Source: Penelope pileata
Lineage: Eukaryota; Chordata; Aves; Galliformes; Cracidae
DNA length: 64,000 bases
Assembly (NCBI GenBank): GCA_013396635.1
Contig: WBMW01003272.1
Span: forward strand, 42,329 to 106,328
Direction of reading: 5' to 3'
How positions within the stretch are numbered: the first letter of the stretch is position 1; each line of letters opens with the position of its first letter. The position numbers and the translations under genes were made by a program. The notes beneath the pieces were generated by a model, which did no database searches, was not told where the DNA came from, and saw only the letters and a list, made by a program, of their open reading frames with translations. Below are positions 49,961 through 63,736 of the stretch, in pieces.

Positions 49961-52900
49961 GTCCTATTTGTTTTATAATATTGCCCTGGAATTTCCTGTC
50001 TTAAATAGTTTACTATTGCATCTTCAGGACTCTGTGAGTAATTTTGACTTTTTCAACTTTGTTAATTACATACTGTAAACAAGAATGCTTGTGTTTAGGA
50101 GGTAGTTCTTTAGCAGCTAACATTTGAGCTTCTGTGCTGTATCAGCTCATGTACAGTTAGCTTTGTAGCTCTTCGCTTTCTAGGGTTAATGTAGCTTCAT
50201 GATGTTTCATGTACTCTGTACAGTTGGGGTTCATTCATTTCTGAGATGGGCTGCGTTTGTTCCTCATGGTATTTGTGCTTCTATAGTAAAATATAGTGAT
50301 GCTGCATTACATCTTGTGCCTAACCAAGGCATATGGTGTGTTTTATGCTTTCACACTGTTTGTACGTTGTATACTAGCAGTTGTGGTTGAGCTATTGAAG
50401 GAATGCACAAAATTCTCAGTGTACTGCATAATAAAGAAAAAACACTCCCCCTTCTCATCTTCTCTACATAAGAGCAGACATGCTCTTAAAAAGCTGTGTT
50501 AGCATCTAGTATTTTAAACAACTGTATAGCTTAATTAACCCCTTTTTTTCATATGGTGCTACAGTGCTTTTCTTAATCTGTATGGGTTGTTTTTGTAACA
50601 AGCTAAATGCCAGCATGTCAGAGTTCACATATTTAAAACCAAAACCTACTCACGGTGAATTAGAAACAAGTGGAGAATGTTGTTCAGGATCTGCAGTTTA
50701 ATCTGATGGAGTTATCACAGTGACTCCCTTGTTGGTTTCCTGTGCAACTGGGGCTTAAAACAATAGAGCAGCAGATTGAAATCAGAAATTAGAAAGCTAC
50801 CAATCTAGTGCTCTACACCTCTCTAGTAAATGCTGCAAGGTCATATTCATTGCTGTAAATGCATATCTTCTTGCAAAGGACTTTCACGTTGTTTGTTTTT
50901 CCACTGGAAACATTTCATTGTGTAGCATAATAAACCTAGCATTTGTGGGTAAATAGCTTGGCTTATACTAAGAATTGCATACTTTCTGCTAGCAAGATAT
51001 TAGTCTTTGCTATTTCTTATTAGCTTTCCTTCTTGAAGCTGTAGCTTTTCAGCTGGATTTGTGTGAGTAAATAACTTTAAAATAGTAAAAGTTCTTCAGA
51101 GAGATGATGCGTTCTATGTAGTGAATATTATAGCTTCCAGGGGTATAAAATGCCTTTGAAAACTTCTTTATATCTTTTCTTCTTAGCAAAGATGTCTTTT
51201 CAACCTTACTCTTCTGTAACAGAAGAATAAGAATGTAATTTTTGCAATTAATTTATCCTTTATTGTAAAATTCTAATTTCATATAGTGTTTGGCTGCACT
51301 TTCAAATTCCAAAACTATGAAAAGAATTAACTCTTGAGTTTATGTTTAAAGTTGAATTAAAACAATTTATTTTCTATTAATGGCTTTATGCTTTTTGAAC
51401 TTCTTTTTATAAGGAATATGTGTGTGTGTATTACTTCAAATGCTCAGTTACACGCACTGTCCTGCAGTGACTATAATGCCGCTGTTTGCAGATCTTGCAT
51501 TGCAATGCATAGAGTGAAGCAGACCATCACAAAATGGAAGTTAATTCTGTAGTGATTTTGTTGAAAGCACTTATATTGGATGTGGCTCAGCAGAATAAAC
51601 TAATTTCTCTGAATCACTTTATGAAGTTGAGCAAAAAAGTGTTTTGCTCATGCAGGTAATATTTGAGATAATATCTGCCATCTCTACCTTAGTGGTCAGG
51701 TATAGTAAATAGCTGCGCTATTTATATATGTAATATAAAACTTAAACCACAGTGAAATTCATTTGACTGAGAAGGTATGCATTTAGTGAGCCAACGACTG
51801 GTAGCATAAACTGCTCTTTCTATGAACATTTCCGAAACAAGAAATCCGAGGTAGTTCTCTCAGATGTGAAAAGCTTATTTTAGCATAGTTTCTCTGTGAC
51901 ATGCGAAACTTGGAGAAAGTGGTGTTGAGGACTGAACAGTCTTGTTACTGTTGCTTGTGACTTGTTGCTTCTCATTTGAACGAATGTTATCTCTGCCATG
52001 ATGTTTTTTTAATCTAGTCATGTTATTTTACTTTGAATATTAACACTTTGTTTGAAACATTAGTTTATGGAAAAAAACCATGAAATTTTTAAAGTGCATT
52101 TCTTAAGGCAACATGTGCTGTGATCTCAAGAGAAGAAAAATTGGGCTTCTGCTGTAGCTGAGTACATGCACTGTTTCAATGCTGTTAATACCATGTTTCC
52201 AGGAACCAGACCTTTGCTTGATATGGAATTCTATAGGTAAGATTTGGAATCTAACACACTGCAAGCAGCACCTACAGGCTGGATCAAAGCCCTTTTGTGC
52301 TGGATGCTGTTCAAACAAGTAGTAAAAGGCAGTCCCTACCCTTACGAGATTATAAACCAAACAGGATGGTAGGCAAAGGATGGAAGTACGCGCAGTTTAA
52401 ACATAACCTTGGGCAAGTTGCAGCAGGTCAGCGGCTCAAGGAGGAATGAAATGCTGGAATATATTTACTCTATGCTGTTGTGTTTGACATACCTATAGCA
52501 AAGAAGTGGAGCGTCAGATGTCCACATTAGGATGCCTGCTTGGTCCCAGAAGCAGCATAGGGATGTTGTGAGATAAGTAATTAGGGCTCTTTTTCAGGGC
52601 TAGTGCAGAATTAGCTTGCACTGAGCATTGTACTGCTTCTTGTATAGATGTTTTCCTAATTCAGAGTTCAGTGCCTCCTGGACTGTGCAGACTCTTCAGG
52701 AGGGAAGCTTTGTCCCCTGTTTTGTTAAATAGGTGTTCCAGTACTTTATATCCACTTTAGGAAGTTTTTCAGAACTCTTCAGAATATTTTTCCCAGCTGT
52801 GTGGTACAGAGTCTCACATTTGCATTCTTGATTAAAACACGTTAGAGGCTTTTCCATACTAATTCAAGGAAGGAGAGCCCACGTTATAGTTTGTGTTTAG

Positions 52901-55900
52901 CCACTACCTTGAATCCTAATGGCTGTGTTGTATGCATTGGTGTTTGGCCTAAGCAGATAACACTTATGTATTTCATATGTAATTTGGAAGAGCTTATAAA
53001 AAACCCTGAAATATCCTTTAAACTGAAGGTTCTGATGCTTTGCTAGTGAAGTGTAGGCTCAGGCATCCATTCCAGCAACATAATTTATGTAAAAACTCCA
53101 ACATACTTTGGAAAATAATTCTGTAAACATTTAGCTTATGAATTTTCAGAATTGTCTTCTCAGTCCAGCACTAGAATCCTGCTTTGTGTCTGTTAGGGCC
53201 TCCTGATGGCAGTTAATTGTAAACCATTTGCAGCCAGTAAAGCATTTTTTCCATTTATGCTTCTGTGTGCCAGATGTCAGCTCTGGGAAGAAAACCCCAT
53301 CCCCAAACTAAAAACAAACAAACAAAACTCCCTCATTTGTCTTCAGAAAAATGTGCTCATCTTTGGCATCTGACAAAAGCGATCCTACAAAACCAAGACG
53401 TGAGCGTTGCTTAGCAGGGCAGTTAGTGAGGGCCCTTGCCTCTGCTGGTAATTCATGACAGCTTTGGGAACTAAGCACAGGTCAAAATATGTAGAGGATC
53501 AGCAAGGACTTTCTACTGCTTTTGCTATGTAACATTACTTGAATTGTGAGAGTAAGTAACTTTGAGACCATCACTGCTGATTTTGGAAATATTCTTGTGC
53601 TCCTTGGTTTTACAAACCTAAAATATTTTGGCTCCACAGAAGAATGTATCAATATGGTTGAGTTGTTGTGGTTTTATGTTATGATCTTTCATACAAAACA
53701 TATAGAGTTAATAACAAATTCAGAGATAACAAGAAAAAAGAATATCTTTGCCTAAAGTGTACTGAATTTTTACTTCTTTTTTTTTTTTTTTACAGCGGTC
53801 AATTTAAATTTCTAAATTAACTCTGAGCAATGTAAAGGTTTTTCCAGAGCTTGAAAATAAATAGCAAAAGATAAATAAAACGGTATTTTTTTCTTCTTAA
53901 ATGGGAGAAGTGTTGCTTTCTTCCTTGCTGATTGTTAAGAGTTAAAATAGTCTTGGAAAAGGAATGTAACCACATCAGTACAATAACATATTATATCCTG
54001 TTAAGACAGCTTAGATATATCTGTGATATATGTGTTCTGGCAGAGTACTCATCAGATTCAAAGATGTTGAGTTTGTAGAGAGAGGAGAGGAACAGAAAAT
54101 CTACAAGGGAAAAAATGTTTCAATCTTATTTGGAGATAGGAAGAAGTAGGAATGTTGAAGCTAAAATCAGTTGTTCAAATGAGTATCTTCAAAGTGCCTT
54201 GAAAATATTGTTTTGTACTTTCAAACAAAGTGTGTGACACAATTCAGCCCTGCAGGGAAAAGAAAAATCTTCAGGTAGCATTGCTAAAAAGGCAGCCTTT
54301 AGCATGCTTGTGTAACGTTGTTACACTCGCTTTCCGTAAAAAGTAGTGCAATGAATGTACTGATATAAAATATACTTCAAAGTTGTATATGTGGACATTC
54401 ATAGCAGGTGAGCATTTGTTTTTGTGTATATTAGGGAAAAAACTTCAGCAAAAACAGTACAGTCTGTTTGAATGTATTTACAGTCTCAGGGTCAAGGATA
54501 GGATTGCTTTGGTTTCCTTTTGTACATCTGAAAAAGTTACGATCTGTTCTTATGTGGCAGCTTGCTTTCCCTGAATGAAAGTAAGTATTGTTGCACAAAG
54601 GAGAATACAGATGCATTTTGATTTTTCAGGCAGTAACACATATTCTCCCCAAGTAGCAGAGCTGCTGTGCAGAGAACTTGCTGTTCCTTCAGGGGCTCAC
54701 TGGAACTTGCTGTTCTCAGTACTAGAAACGATGGCGTCTTCTGCATTAAAAAATCTGTTGAGAGGCTCTACCTGCCACAATGACTCAGACAGCTAGCAAA
54801 GCTCAGGTTTGCTATAGCCTGGGATTTGAATTAAAGCACACACACAGACCATTAGCTTTCCTGATTTATCATATCGTAAGTGTGATCTCATCTCTCTCCC
54901 CAGTTCTGCTTAACCAATACAACCCAAAGTTTGTCTTGAATTTTCATGGGGAGAGGTTCTCAGTAAAGGCTGCAAGTATACCACAAGGAAGCTGCCAAAG
55001 TCAAAAATAAAATAATTCTTGTTCAGTAATAGGTTTGAAAAGATGATAAAAAGAGAGAAATAACTATGTGTGCATGATCTACATGGTATTAGTTGTACAT
55101 GTCCTTTTTTTTTTTTTTTTTTTAAGGTGTAGATGGCAAATATTTTCTTTCTGCTCAATGGCATGTTTGGAAGTTGCCAGAGGGCAGGTTAGAAGCTGGA
55201 GTGGAGGATGAGAAATGAGATGACTCTATGGCCTCTGACAGAAAAGGATCTAGATGGAGATGTTGTAGGACCTGGAGCGTTGCTGAACAGTTTGCTGTGT
55301 AAACTGGGCTGGCAAAGCTCAAAAGAAGTTTTATACTGTTTAACTGAAAACTGGAATTTAGAAAATATAAGGAAAGTGCATGCCATTAAACCAGATTAAT
55401 CAGACCTATGCTTATCTGCTGGTTATCCCAAATAGCTCTCCTATATCGTAAGCCTTATGGTTTTGTTTTTTTTTTTTTTTTTAAATTGCAATTGACCACT
55501 GTATGTAAATGTCTTAGACAATATGAGAGAGGAAAGCAGTTATCTTACTACTGTGATTTTCAGTATGTGACTGAAGAAGTTTTCTGTGATAGCTGTATTT
55601 CCCCTATTTGCTTATTCTATCTTAGAATTTTGAAAATGTAGGTCCTCACTTAACATTAATCACTCTAGCATAGTTTTTTCTAGAGCGTAAGAACAAGTGG
55701 CTTCTTGCATGTGTTACCTATAATGATATAAGTCCAAACAGAGTTAGTGTGTGGTGTATATACATTACATATATATATAAATATACATACACCGCTTAAA
55801 ATTGAAATTCATTGCTGATTTTGCATGCTGGTTTTCAGTTTTAAACGTAAGGTTTCATTCAATCTATATCAAAATGTTTTTAGCATTATTTTTTAATGTT

Positions 55901-58900
55901 AATATTTAACAGTTAACAATTTGATATTTAGTCTTTCTATTTTGTATCTTATTATCAAGAGATTTGATCGTTCCTAAGCCGTTTGAGATTTTGATATTGA
56001 TGTGAAGGGCTGTAGATTCATTAATTTACAGGCCACGAGTTAATTTCTATCCTTCTGCCTCTTCTTACTGGCCTTGTGAGTAAAGCAATAAGGAAGAGGA
56101 AATGTATTTATATGAAAATGTTTTTTCTACTTTCTTTAGTCTGTGATACATACATAGACATAAAATTGCAGTGGTGAGTAGACCCTTCTGCATGTAAATC
56201 ATCATTACACAGAGAAAAGCTATAAAATCCAAATTAGATGTGTAACCACTCTCAAATTAAATCAAGAGCTAGATTTTTAATCTTTCCACTTTTCAGAATC
56301 TGAACACTTTATACAGCTTCTGGACTCAACTCACATGAAGGCTTGAACATCTGTGGCTCATCCACTTAAACAGATGGCAAGATTTGTGATGTCCCAGGCA
56401 TTTGCAGCGTCTGGCACAAATGTGCTTTTACATTCACCTATCTTTGACCATTAAAACGTCTGGCCTTGTTCCAGCCTTTCGGTATATTAAATTTCTAGCT
56501 GCATGCTATGCTTGGACTTGAGGGACATAAAATCTGTTATGTGTGTCTGTTATTTCTATGTCGATGTTTTCTATGAAGAGAGGGGTATTTGTTAATTACT
56601 GACCTGTTTCATGATAGATTCCCATATAATAGATATAGCACAGCAAGTGTGTATACGCTAAATAAAACAATTAGGTGAGACATGAAAAGACCAGCTATTG
56701 ATAAGCTGTGCATTTAATTAAAATGAAAAGGTACTGCATCATCTACCTGATGCCCTCATTTTATTTAAATACAAGTCTCTGTTTGCAAAACATGTTGCTC
56801 TGGATAGTCTCCTTATTGCAAAACAGAATTTGAGATCATAAACCTCAGTCATTATAGCCATTTCCTGAAGTCTTCTCACAGAACTAACACTAAGGTTCTT
56901 TATGAAAACATTCACATTCAATTGCTTGGTCATGTGCTGAGCTGTGGGAATACCGTTAGATAGGATAACCCACAGGAAGAGAATGATAACGTTGGCATTC
57001 CCCAAAAAGTGCAATATAGCCTATCAAATGGCAGTCTTCTAGTAATATTTCAGTGCAAGAAGAATAATGAAGGTAGCGTTTAAAATATGCAAAAAGGTAG
57101 CACTGAAAACAGCTTTATCAATTTAATGGGGGCTATAGGGCCATCTATTCCAAGTTGGAGTGTAACAACAACAAGATTGCAATACCAGAAATGGTGGGGG
57201 TAAGGCATTTTTCTGTAGGGCATTTAGCAACAGTTGTTGGTGTAGTTGGTAGTGTGAGGATAAGAGTCTGGAAAAAAGTACGTAACAACCCTTTCAGAAG
57301 CCATTAATTGAAAAGCCAGGAAATGTCTTCTTCTCTAAAGAATACATTTAGCGATTGTACTGTGATTTGAAGGCAATGCTTTATAGCTTGAAGACTTGAT
57401 TTTTCTGGAGGTGTTGCACTAGCTTCTTTCTGAAATGCTACGATTACATGCTGTTTTTAATGGAAAAAGATTTGCTTATTTTTGGACATTATTTTCCTTC
57501 AGCTTCAGCTACTGACTCTTAATTCTGTATCTTTGTAAGTCTTATTGCAGCTTAAGAGCAAAATATCACCTTCCAACTCTGTTATTAATGTATTTGTAAT
57601 GATTTTATCACACTTTCCAGTGCTGGCTAAGATTCTAAGGTTTTTAATATAATCCCTGGTTTCAGATAGTCTTGATCCGTCTCAGCTATCTGGAGCATTA
57701 CTTTAAAATTCCTCTCTTCATTTGAAGCTTTTCATCCTCAGAAGGTTTTCATGGCTCATCACAGTTGTCACTTCCAGAGATATTAAGCAATTTACCATGT
57801 GTGTTGTGTAAGTGTTAAGATGGTCTGTTCTGGAAAAAAAATACCCTTATTTTCTTCTACATTTATTCTCCCTAAAATCTGCTTTTTCATGATCTTTTGT
57901 ATCAAAATTCACTGCAAGGTGACCACTAGAAGTTAGAAATTTGCTTTTCTGATAGCAAGCAAAGTCTGTGGCATTATTAGGATTGATTCATTCATCTATT
58001 TATTCATTTATTCATTTGAAAGGGTATCTGTTTGCAAGTCTGCTGAATTCTTAACAAAGCAGGGATTAAGTACACTCTGGACATGAGGCTATGCACCCAT
58101 CTTACGCAGCTCTGGGTTCCATGGCCTTAAAATATTATTCAGCCTTTTTTTTAGGGGAAAAAATACTTTTGTATATATATATTATTTTTTTTTAAGATTT
58201 ATCATTTATTTATATAAATATGTATACATGCATGCTTCCTCCTCTGCACCTCTCCAGCAGAGCATAAGAAATGTTGTTGAAATTTTACTTTCTTGTAGAA
58301 AATATCCTGAAGGTAAAATTTCCATAGTATGAAATGTGATGTGTCCACTGCGCTCTGCAGTCTGGCAGGAGCATATGGCAGGGGTACTTGAGGGTATGAA
58401 GCCAGCTGAAGAGTGAAGGGAGACAGACCTAGTGAACCCTTGTCAGATCTTCCTGCTGGGAATGAATGACCCCTGGGGAGTGCCGCCCTTCCAGTTGTGT
58501 TTGGCTGTCATACTAGCCGGCACAGTCAGTGCCAGAAAATGTACTTGCAGTTTCTGTAGAAGATCAGTGGTCCAGGGTTCAAGCTTGCACCTCAGCCATG
58601 CTTTGTTTGGCTTTCACAAGTACAGATCTAAACTCTGTATTTGCCTTCCACTTTACAGAGTAGTATTTTATGTGGGTAATTTCTCAGCCTTCTTCCTACA
58701 CCAGCTGACCAGCTTCATGATCAGCTCTCTGCTTGTTCAGGGAGACAGGTTCTCACCAACCTGCTGCCCTCTGTTTGCCTAATGAAGGGCAATTCCCCAT
58801 AGGAAACTCTACAGGTAAGCGGAATTCCCCTTTCTGGTGTAGGATCTGTGTGTGCTTTACCCCTCAAGGGATGTGTGCTGCCTGCAGCACCCACTGTGGG

Positions 58901-61900
58901 CATCATACAGGGCTTTGTACATGTAGCTTTGGACACGGTCCATCACTAAGTGACCCAGGGGTGTGTATCTAGACTAGCTGCCCTCTTCTGCTTCAGTTCT
59001 ATTGCCATCTGGGAGTTCTGTGCAAAAAGACTTCAGAAAGCTTCAAGTTAAAAAACCTAAATTGAGGCTTTTCCATAAGAAGCTGTATATAGGCACACTA
59101 AGGTGTTTATGGTATATAAAGACAGCTCAAAAAAAAGGCACAGAATATTTTGAAGTGCACAAAAAAATTAAGTTAATGGATTTCAATGGAAGTATGTGCT
59201 TGAAATTAGGCAATAATACAACACCTTGGACTATTTGATTAAAAATGCATTTCAGTGACTTAAACTGAAAAGCTTGAAGAATGTAACTTTCTCCCTATTT
59301 TGTAGTTTTCATTATTGTTATATTGAAGCCTGATAGTTTTTGATGTTCATCAGGATAATCCATGGGCAGCTTAACAAGCAGGGATATTTTTATGTGCTTT
59401 ATTTGCTTATTTTTTTAATTGATGTGCTTTATGCCGTAGTATGTCTGACATCAGTCTGTCCAATAATACACATGTGCTTTAATTTAGATCGAGTTTCAGC
59501 CTTCCTGGGGAAAAAAATCTCATTGTGCTACTTCAGGGAAGCAGCTGATATGCATATAAAGACGAAAGTCCAAAATTTGGATCAACAGTTCCTTAGGAAA
59601 TCTGAAATAACATATTGATGTTACTTCAAGGAGTTAATCCATGCATAGATATTCTGTAAAAAGAACTGGCTAATAAAATGTATAATACAAGTATATTATA
59701 TACATTACATATATAGTATACTATACATGTCACTGGCTGAAATAATTCTGGCCCTGGAGCTACTACTGAACAGTCAAAACTTACAGGTACAGTGTTGACT
59801 GTAAAATTTTGCTGACATATGCACTAAATATTTTAGTGTGCTATACTCTGTGATGATCAGTTATTCACTAATGACTGAGATAAGACAGTTGAATTGAGAG
59901 GCAAATAATATAATGATAGTAGAATGACAGTTTGTAATAACATATTGGTTTTATCATTATTCCTTTTCCCCCCCTAGTTGCTACTTAAATTCATTTTCTC
60001 ATCATTCAGAAATGTAAGTGACTACCTGTCAGATAGCAATTTTAGAGATCAATTACACTTTTTATTAATAAAAGTTAGTGAAATAGCTCATATAAGACCA
60101 TGTAAATCATCAAGTTGCAAATAGCCTATTTTAAAAGCAGCATAATGCTAGAAACATTTATAATATTGATTCGTCCATGAAACTGCAGTTTAGACTTGAT
60201 TGTTCTAAAAGCCCTAGATTTAAACAAATCCATCAGAAGACTTTACACCATACTCAATTCAAAGGAAATATATGTCACAAGCCAATTCTGGTTTATATTT
60301 GTTATGCACCTGGCACCTGATTTCAGTTTGGATCTCTGAAACTAAAAGACAGGTCACAGGAAACATGCAACTGTAGGAAGATTTTAGGGCTACGGCTGCC
60401 AGTTACTACTGAGCAGATGGCTCAATAAGGGAAAGGGAGCAGATTTGGGCAGCAGTTTCAGCTGCATTTTCTGTCTCAGGGGCAATCCCCTGCAGAATCA
60501 TGGGTTTAATTTCAGGTTTTCTAGAGGATATTAATCTGCTGATTACAGCTATCTCTGTGTGTCCACATGTTTATCTTGTTCCTGTAGTCCAATTCAGTCC
60601 TCACCTTTGACAACTCCTATCCGTTCTTGTGTCAGTCTACCATGGATTTTTCCCTCTTCTCTTTAGCCATGTTGATTTCCATTCCTACTTTCCTCTGTTT
60701 TCCCATCCCGTTAACTCCTCTGTGTCAGACTTTATCTCTTCTCTCCAGGCACTCTTACTCCCTGATGTTCTGCTGTACCTGCTTTATGCCTTGGTACATG
60801 TCGTGTCTCAAAGTCAAGATCAGTCTTGGAGAAGGAGCGTGTTGGTGGTTAAAGAAACCTATACATGCTCTGTATTTTGGATGTCGGTCCATTATAACAC
60901 TCTGGCTGTAGACATGTCAATTGAATATCTTTCTCAGTCTTGACATGCTCCAGAACAGCATAGGTGTGATTTCTGCAGGAGCTGAAATAAGACAGAAGAA
61001 AATTGATCAGTTAATCCTAGACTGAAAACTTAGCTGCAGGACCTGGTCCCTATAGCGCACATCAAATCATTTATTATTTTTTTCCTTTCCCCAAGAGGTT
61101 TTATTATTAGGGAATATTTCCAGGGCTAGCTAAAAGCAAATCTCTGATGTGTTTAATTTATCCAAATTTTCCTTTCTTTGCATTCTTCAAATTCACTGAA
61201 CTCTGTGGCTAACCTGTGTCCCAAAAATTCTGTTTGAAGTAACAATCTGTTAAGGGAAATTGCACTCCAAAAATTTAATTTTGGCAAGATTTATCAGCAA
61301 TAGAAAATAGACTAATATGAGAAGACCAGTAAAGGAATTTTATCTAAAGATTGTGTAGCTTAAGAGTGGTAAGCAGCCCTTATCCAATGAGCCTTGTGCT
61401 GTGTTTCCACAAGGATGACAAGACAGGTGTTGTTCACTTCAGAGAGCCTCGGAAGGGAGAACATTGCTCAAAGATGTGATGGGACTAGGCTATATGGCAG
61501 CCAGCTTCACGGTGATTAAGTGATGGCCTCTATGGCAGTATTTTCTGCTTTGCTTCCTCTTGTAGATTGGAGCTGGTCTACATAGTTGCCCCTAAACAAG
61601 CACAGGTGTTTGCTGTAGTCTGACAAAGCACAGCTGTGTACAAGCATTAACTTGGCTTGAGCTACAGCTGACCATCTGGACCCTGAATTTCTAAAGGATT
61701 CTTTCCAGATCAGGCTTAGCATTCCCTCTGCTTCATAGTCATCTGGTTTTAATTTCATTTATTGGGAAATATGTTGCTGATATGTACAGGGCAGATTCTG
61801 TACAAAGAGTGATATTTTGCCTTTAATATATAGCTATTTTAGAGAGCATTTTTTTAAATCTAGCTCAAATAAAAACATGCTTCTCCCAACTCAGATGTGT

Positions 61901-62406
61901 ACTAAAAAGCACAAAGCTTTGCAGAAGCTTTACAACGGAAATAGAATTTTTAAATTCAGGCTTAAGGCCATAGTTTCTCACACTACATTTTTAAGGCAGT
62001 TGTGTAAATGTTGTAAGTACGTTAATTTGATATTTGTTTAAAAAAAAATACAGGTGAAATCCAAGGTAATACTTTCTATTTCCTGCTTCATTATACCGCA
62101 TGGATGTTGAAAGATAACAGAATAGTTTGATTAGACCAAGAGAGATTTACAAAGGTACCTCCCTAGATCCCATCTCTCCTTTCCAGAGTGAAGTTAGGAA
62201 TGAATCTTGCTGTTGAAATGTATGTCAGGGCTGCTCAAATATGTTTTAAAGTGCAAAGAGTTCTTTCAATTGCTTAAGGGAATATCTATTTTGTTAAATA
62301 TCTGACTAATCCTTATGACACTATGAAGTTGTATGAGCAACTTCAAGTCAGGAAAAAATACAATGTTCTGTACTAATAATCTTCTGTTTCCTTTTAATTA
62401 TAGTAG
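49961..62406. other. Long intergenic stretch, no gene seen
   Basis: Twelve kilobases of AT-rich sequence. Noted: T-runs at 53778-53792, 55107-55124 and 55467-55482; AT dinucleotide-rich tracts at 55751-55793, 58163-58200 and 59686-59730; and ATTC/ATTT repeats at 57988-58018. ORFs up to 116 codons (e.g. 58432-58782) show no recognisable domain, lack splice context and have ordinary intergenic composition. Confidence 0.65.
55751..55793. repeat. TA/CATA-rich simple tract
   Basis: Alternating purine-pyrimidine stretch TATATACATTACATATATAT and continuation. Confidence 0.85.
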
Positions 62407-62407
62407 A

Positions 62408-62522
62408 TAATTAAGGTTGAGGTTGGAAGGGACCTTTGGAGGTCAGCTGGTTCAACATCCAGATTAAAACAGGGTCAGCTAGAGCAGATGGCCCAGAACC
62501 ATGCTCTGTTGGGTATCTCCAG
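62408..62522 (-). mobile_element. CR1 3' fragment (antisense)
   Basis: GGTTGAGGTTGGAAGGGACC, TTTGGAGGTCAGCTGGTTCA, then AGGGTCAGCTAGAGCAGATG and CTCTGTTGGGTATCTCCAG is the reverse complement of an older CR1 3' UTR subfamily. No octamer tail is clear. Confidence 0.85.
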
Positions 62523-63680
62523 TAATGTTTCTGAATGCTTATTAGTTTATTTCTGTCTTTTTCTATTGTAAGAATATTTCTCCAATCAAGACAAGCAGTT
62601 ATGAAAGTGCATATTATTATTGTGGACTTTCTTTGGTGGAAAGCTATTTTTTCCACATGATTTTTCCCTAAAAACAACTCCTGCTCCTTAGATGAAACAG
62701 GAACAAAAATATCTAAGGCTTTGAGTTATCAGAAAGTTGGAAAATTCTTTTAGAAATAAGTTTGAAAAAGCAGAATCACCTCTGGGCTTATGCAATTATC
62801 ACAAACACACAGGCCCAAGAACAGCACTATGCTTACAAAATATGGTAATTTACAATAAATAACAAGGATATCTTGACTCCAGCCAGCAAAATCTGGGGCA
62901 AACAGGAAAGTAAAACAGTGTATCTAAGTTTATCCCCAAACAGTTTGTAGAGTAAAGGTTATTTTCGTTAGCATGTATCTCCAGAATGAACAGACTCACT
63001 GACTGTTGACCAAAAGATAAAAGCTCTGCAGATCTTTGTATGTATTTCTATAGTAAAAATACACAGTGCCATATTGAGGAGAATGTAGTGGTAAATACTT
63101 GGATATTTACCGATGGTGGAGTGTGAGTACTGCCTACCCTACTTTGTACTTTACTTTTGTTGTTCTTCCTTTATTGAATGTTTGTATATTGCACAGCTGT
63201 TGGCATTTGTAACTTTCAGATTAATCTCAATATGCCCTTTGTCTAGATACTACACTACACTAAAGGGAGGAAAGTGTGAGATAAATGTTTTTTTAAATAG
63301 TACATAAAATACATATGTTAAAATATTATTTATGGGATTGCATTAAAAGTTACAAGTATTTACAAACTGCTGTAGAGTGAAATAGGAAAGCAAACTTTGC
63401 TGCCTTGGTCATGAGAAAAACTCAAGTGATAGCTGCAAATTGATATCCTACAGGCATGTCTCATATCATCAGGTAGTCTCTTCTAAATCCTAAGTCTGTA
63501 AATACTTGGCATATGCCTCAGCTGAGTTTTGCCAGAAGGTTTTTTGGGACTTATTTCCTTAACATGAGCTCACTTCTCCTCCTGCAAAGAGTCCCAGACA
63601 GCTCCATGCAGTTCTGTCATGGTAAAATGCAAGGCATACTTTGTGCATAGTGGATTGACATCCCACACAATAACAGAGTT
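62523..63680. other. Intergenic, nothing recognised
   Basis: AT-rich, no supported gene or repeat. Confidence 0.7.
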
Positions 63681-63682
63681 GC

Positions 63683-63736
63683 AGTGGATGCAGTCTATCC
63701 AGTGGATGCAGTCTATCCAGTGGATGCAGTCTATCC
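63683..63736 (+). repeat. Three tandem 18-bp units
   Basis: AGTGGATGCAGTCTATCC occurs three times in a row without change, abutting the start of the CR1 fragment that follows. Confidence 0.95.

Noticed and set aside
58432..58972. ORFs of 116 and 79 residues
   Set aside because: Cysteine/serine-rich chance frames in intergenic sequence. They overlap one another in different frames and have no matching family or splice sites.
63683..63736. Three tandem 18-bp units considered as a CRISPR-like array
   Set aside because: There are no spacers; this is a eukaryotic genome and a plain tandem repeat.
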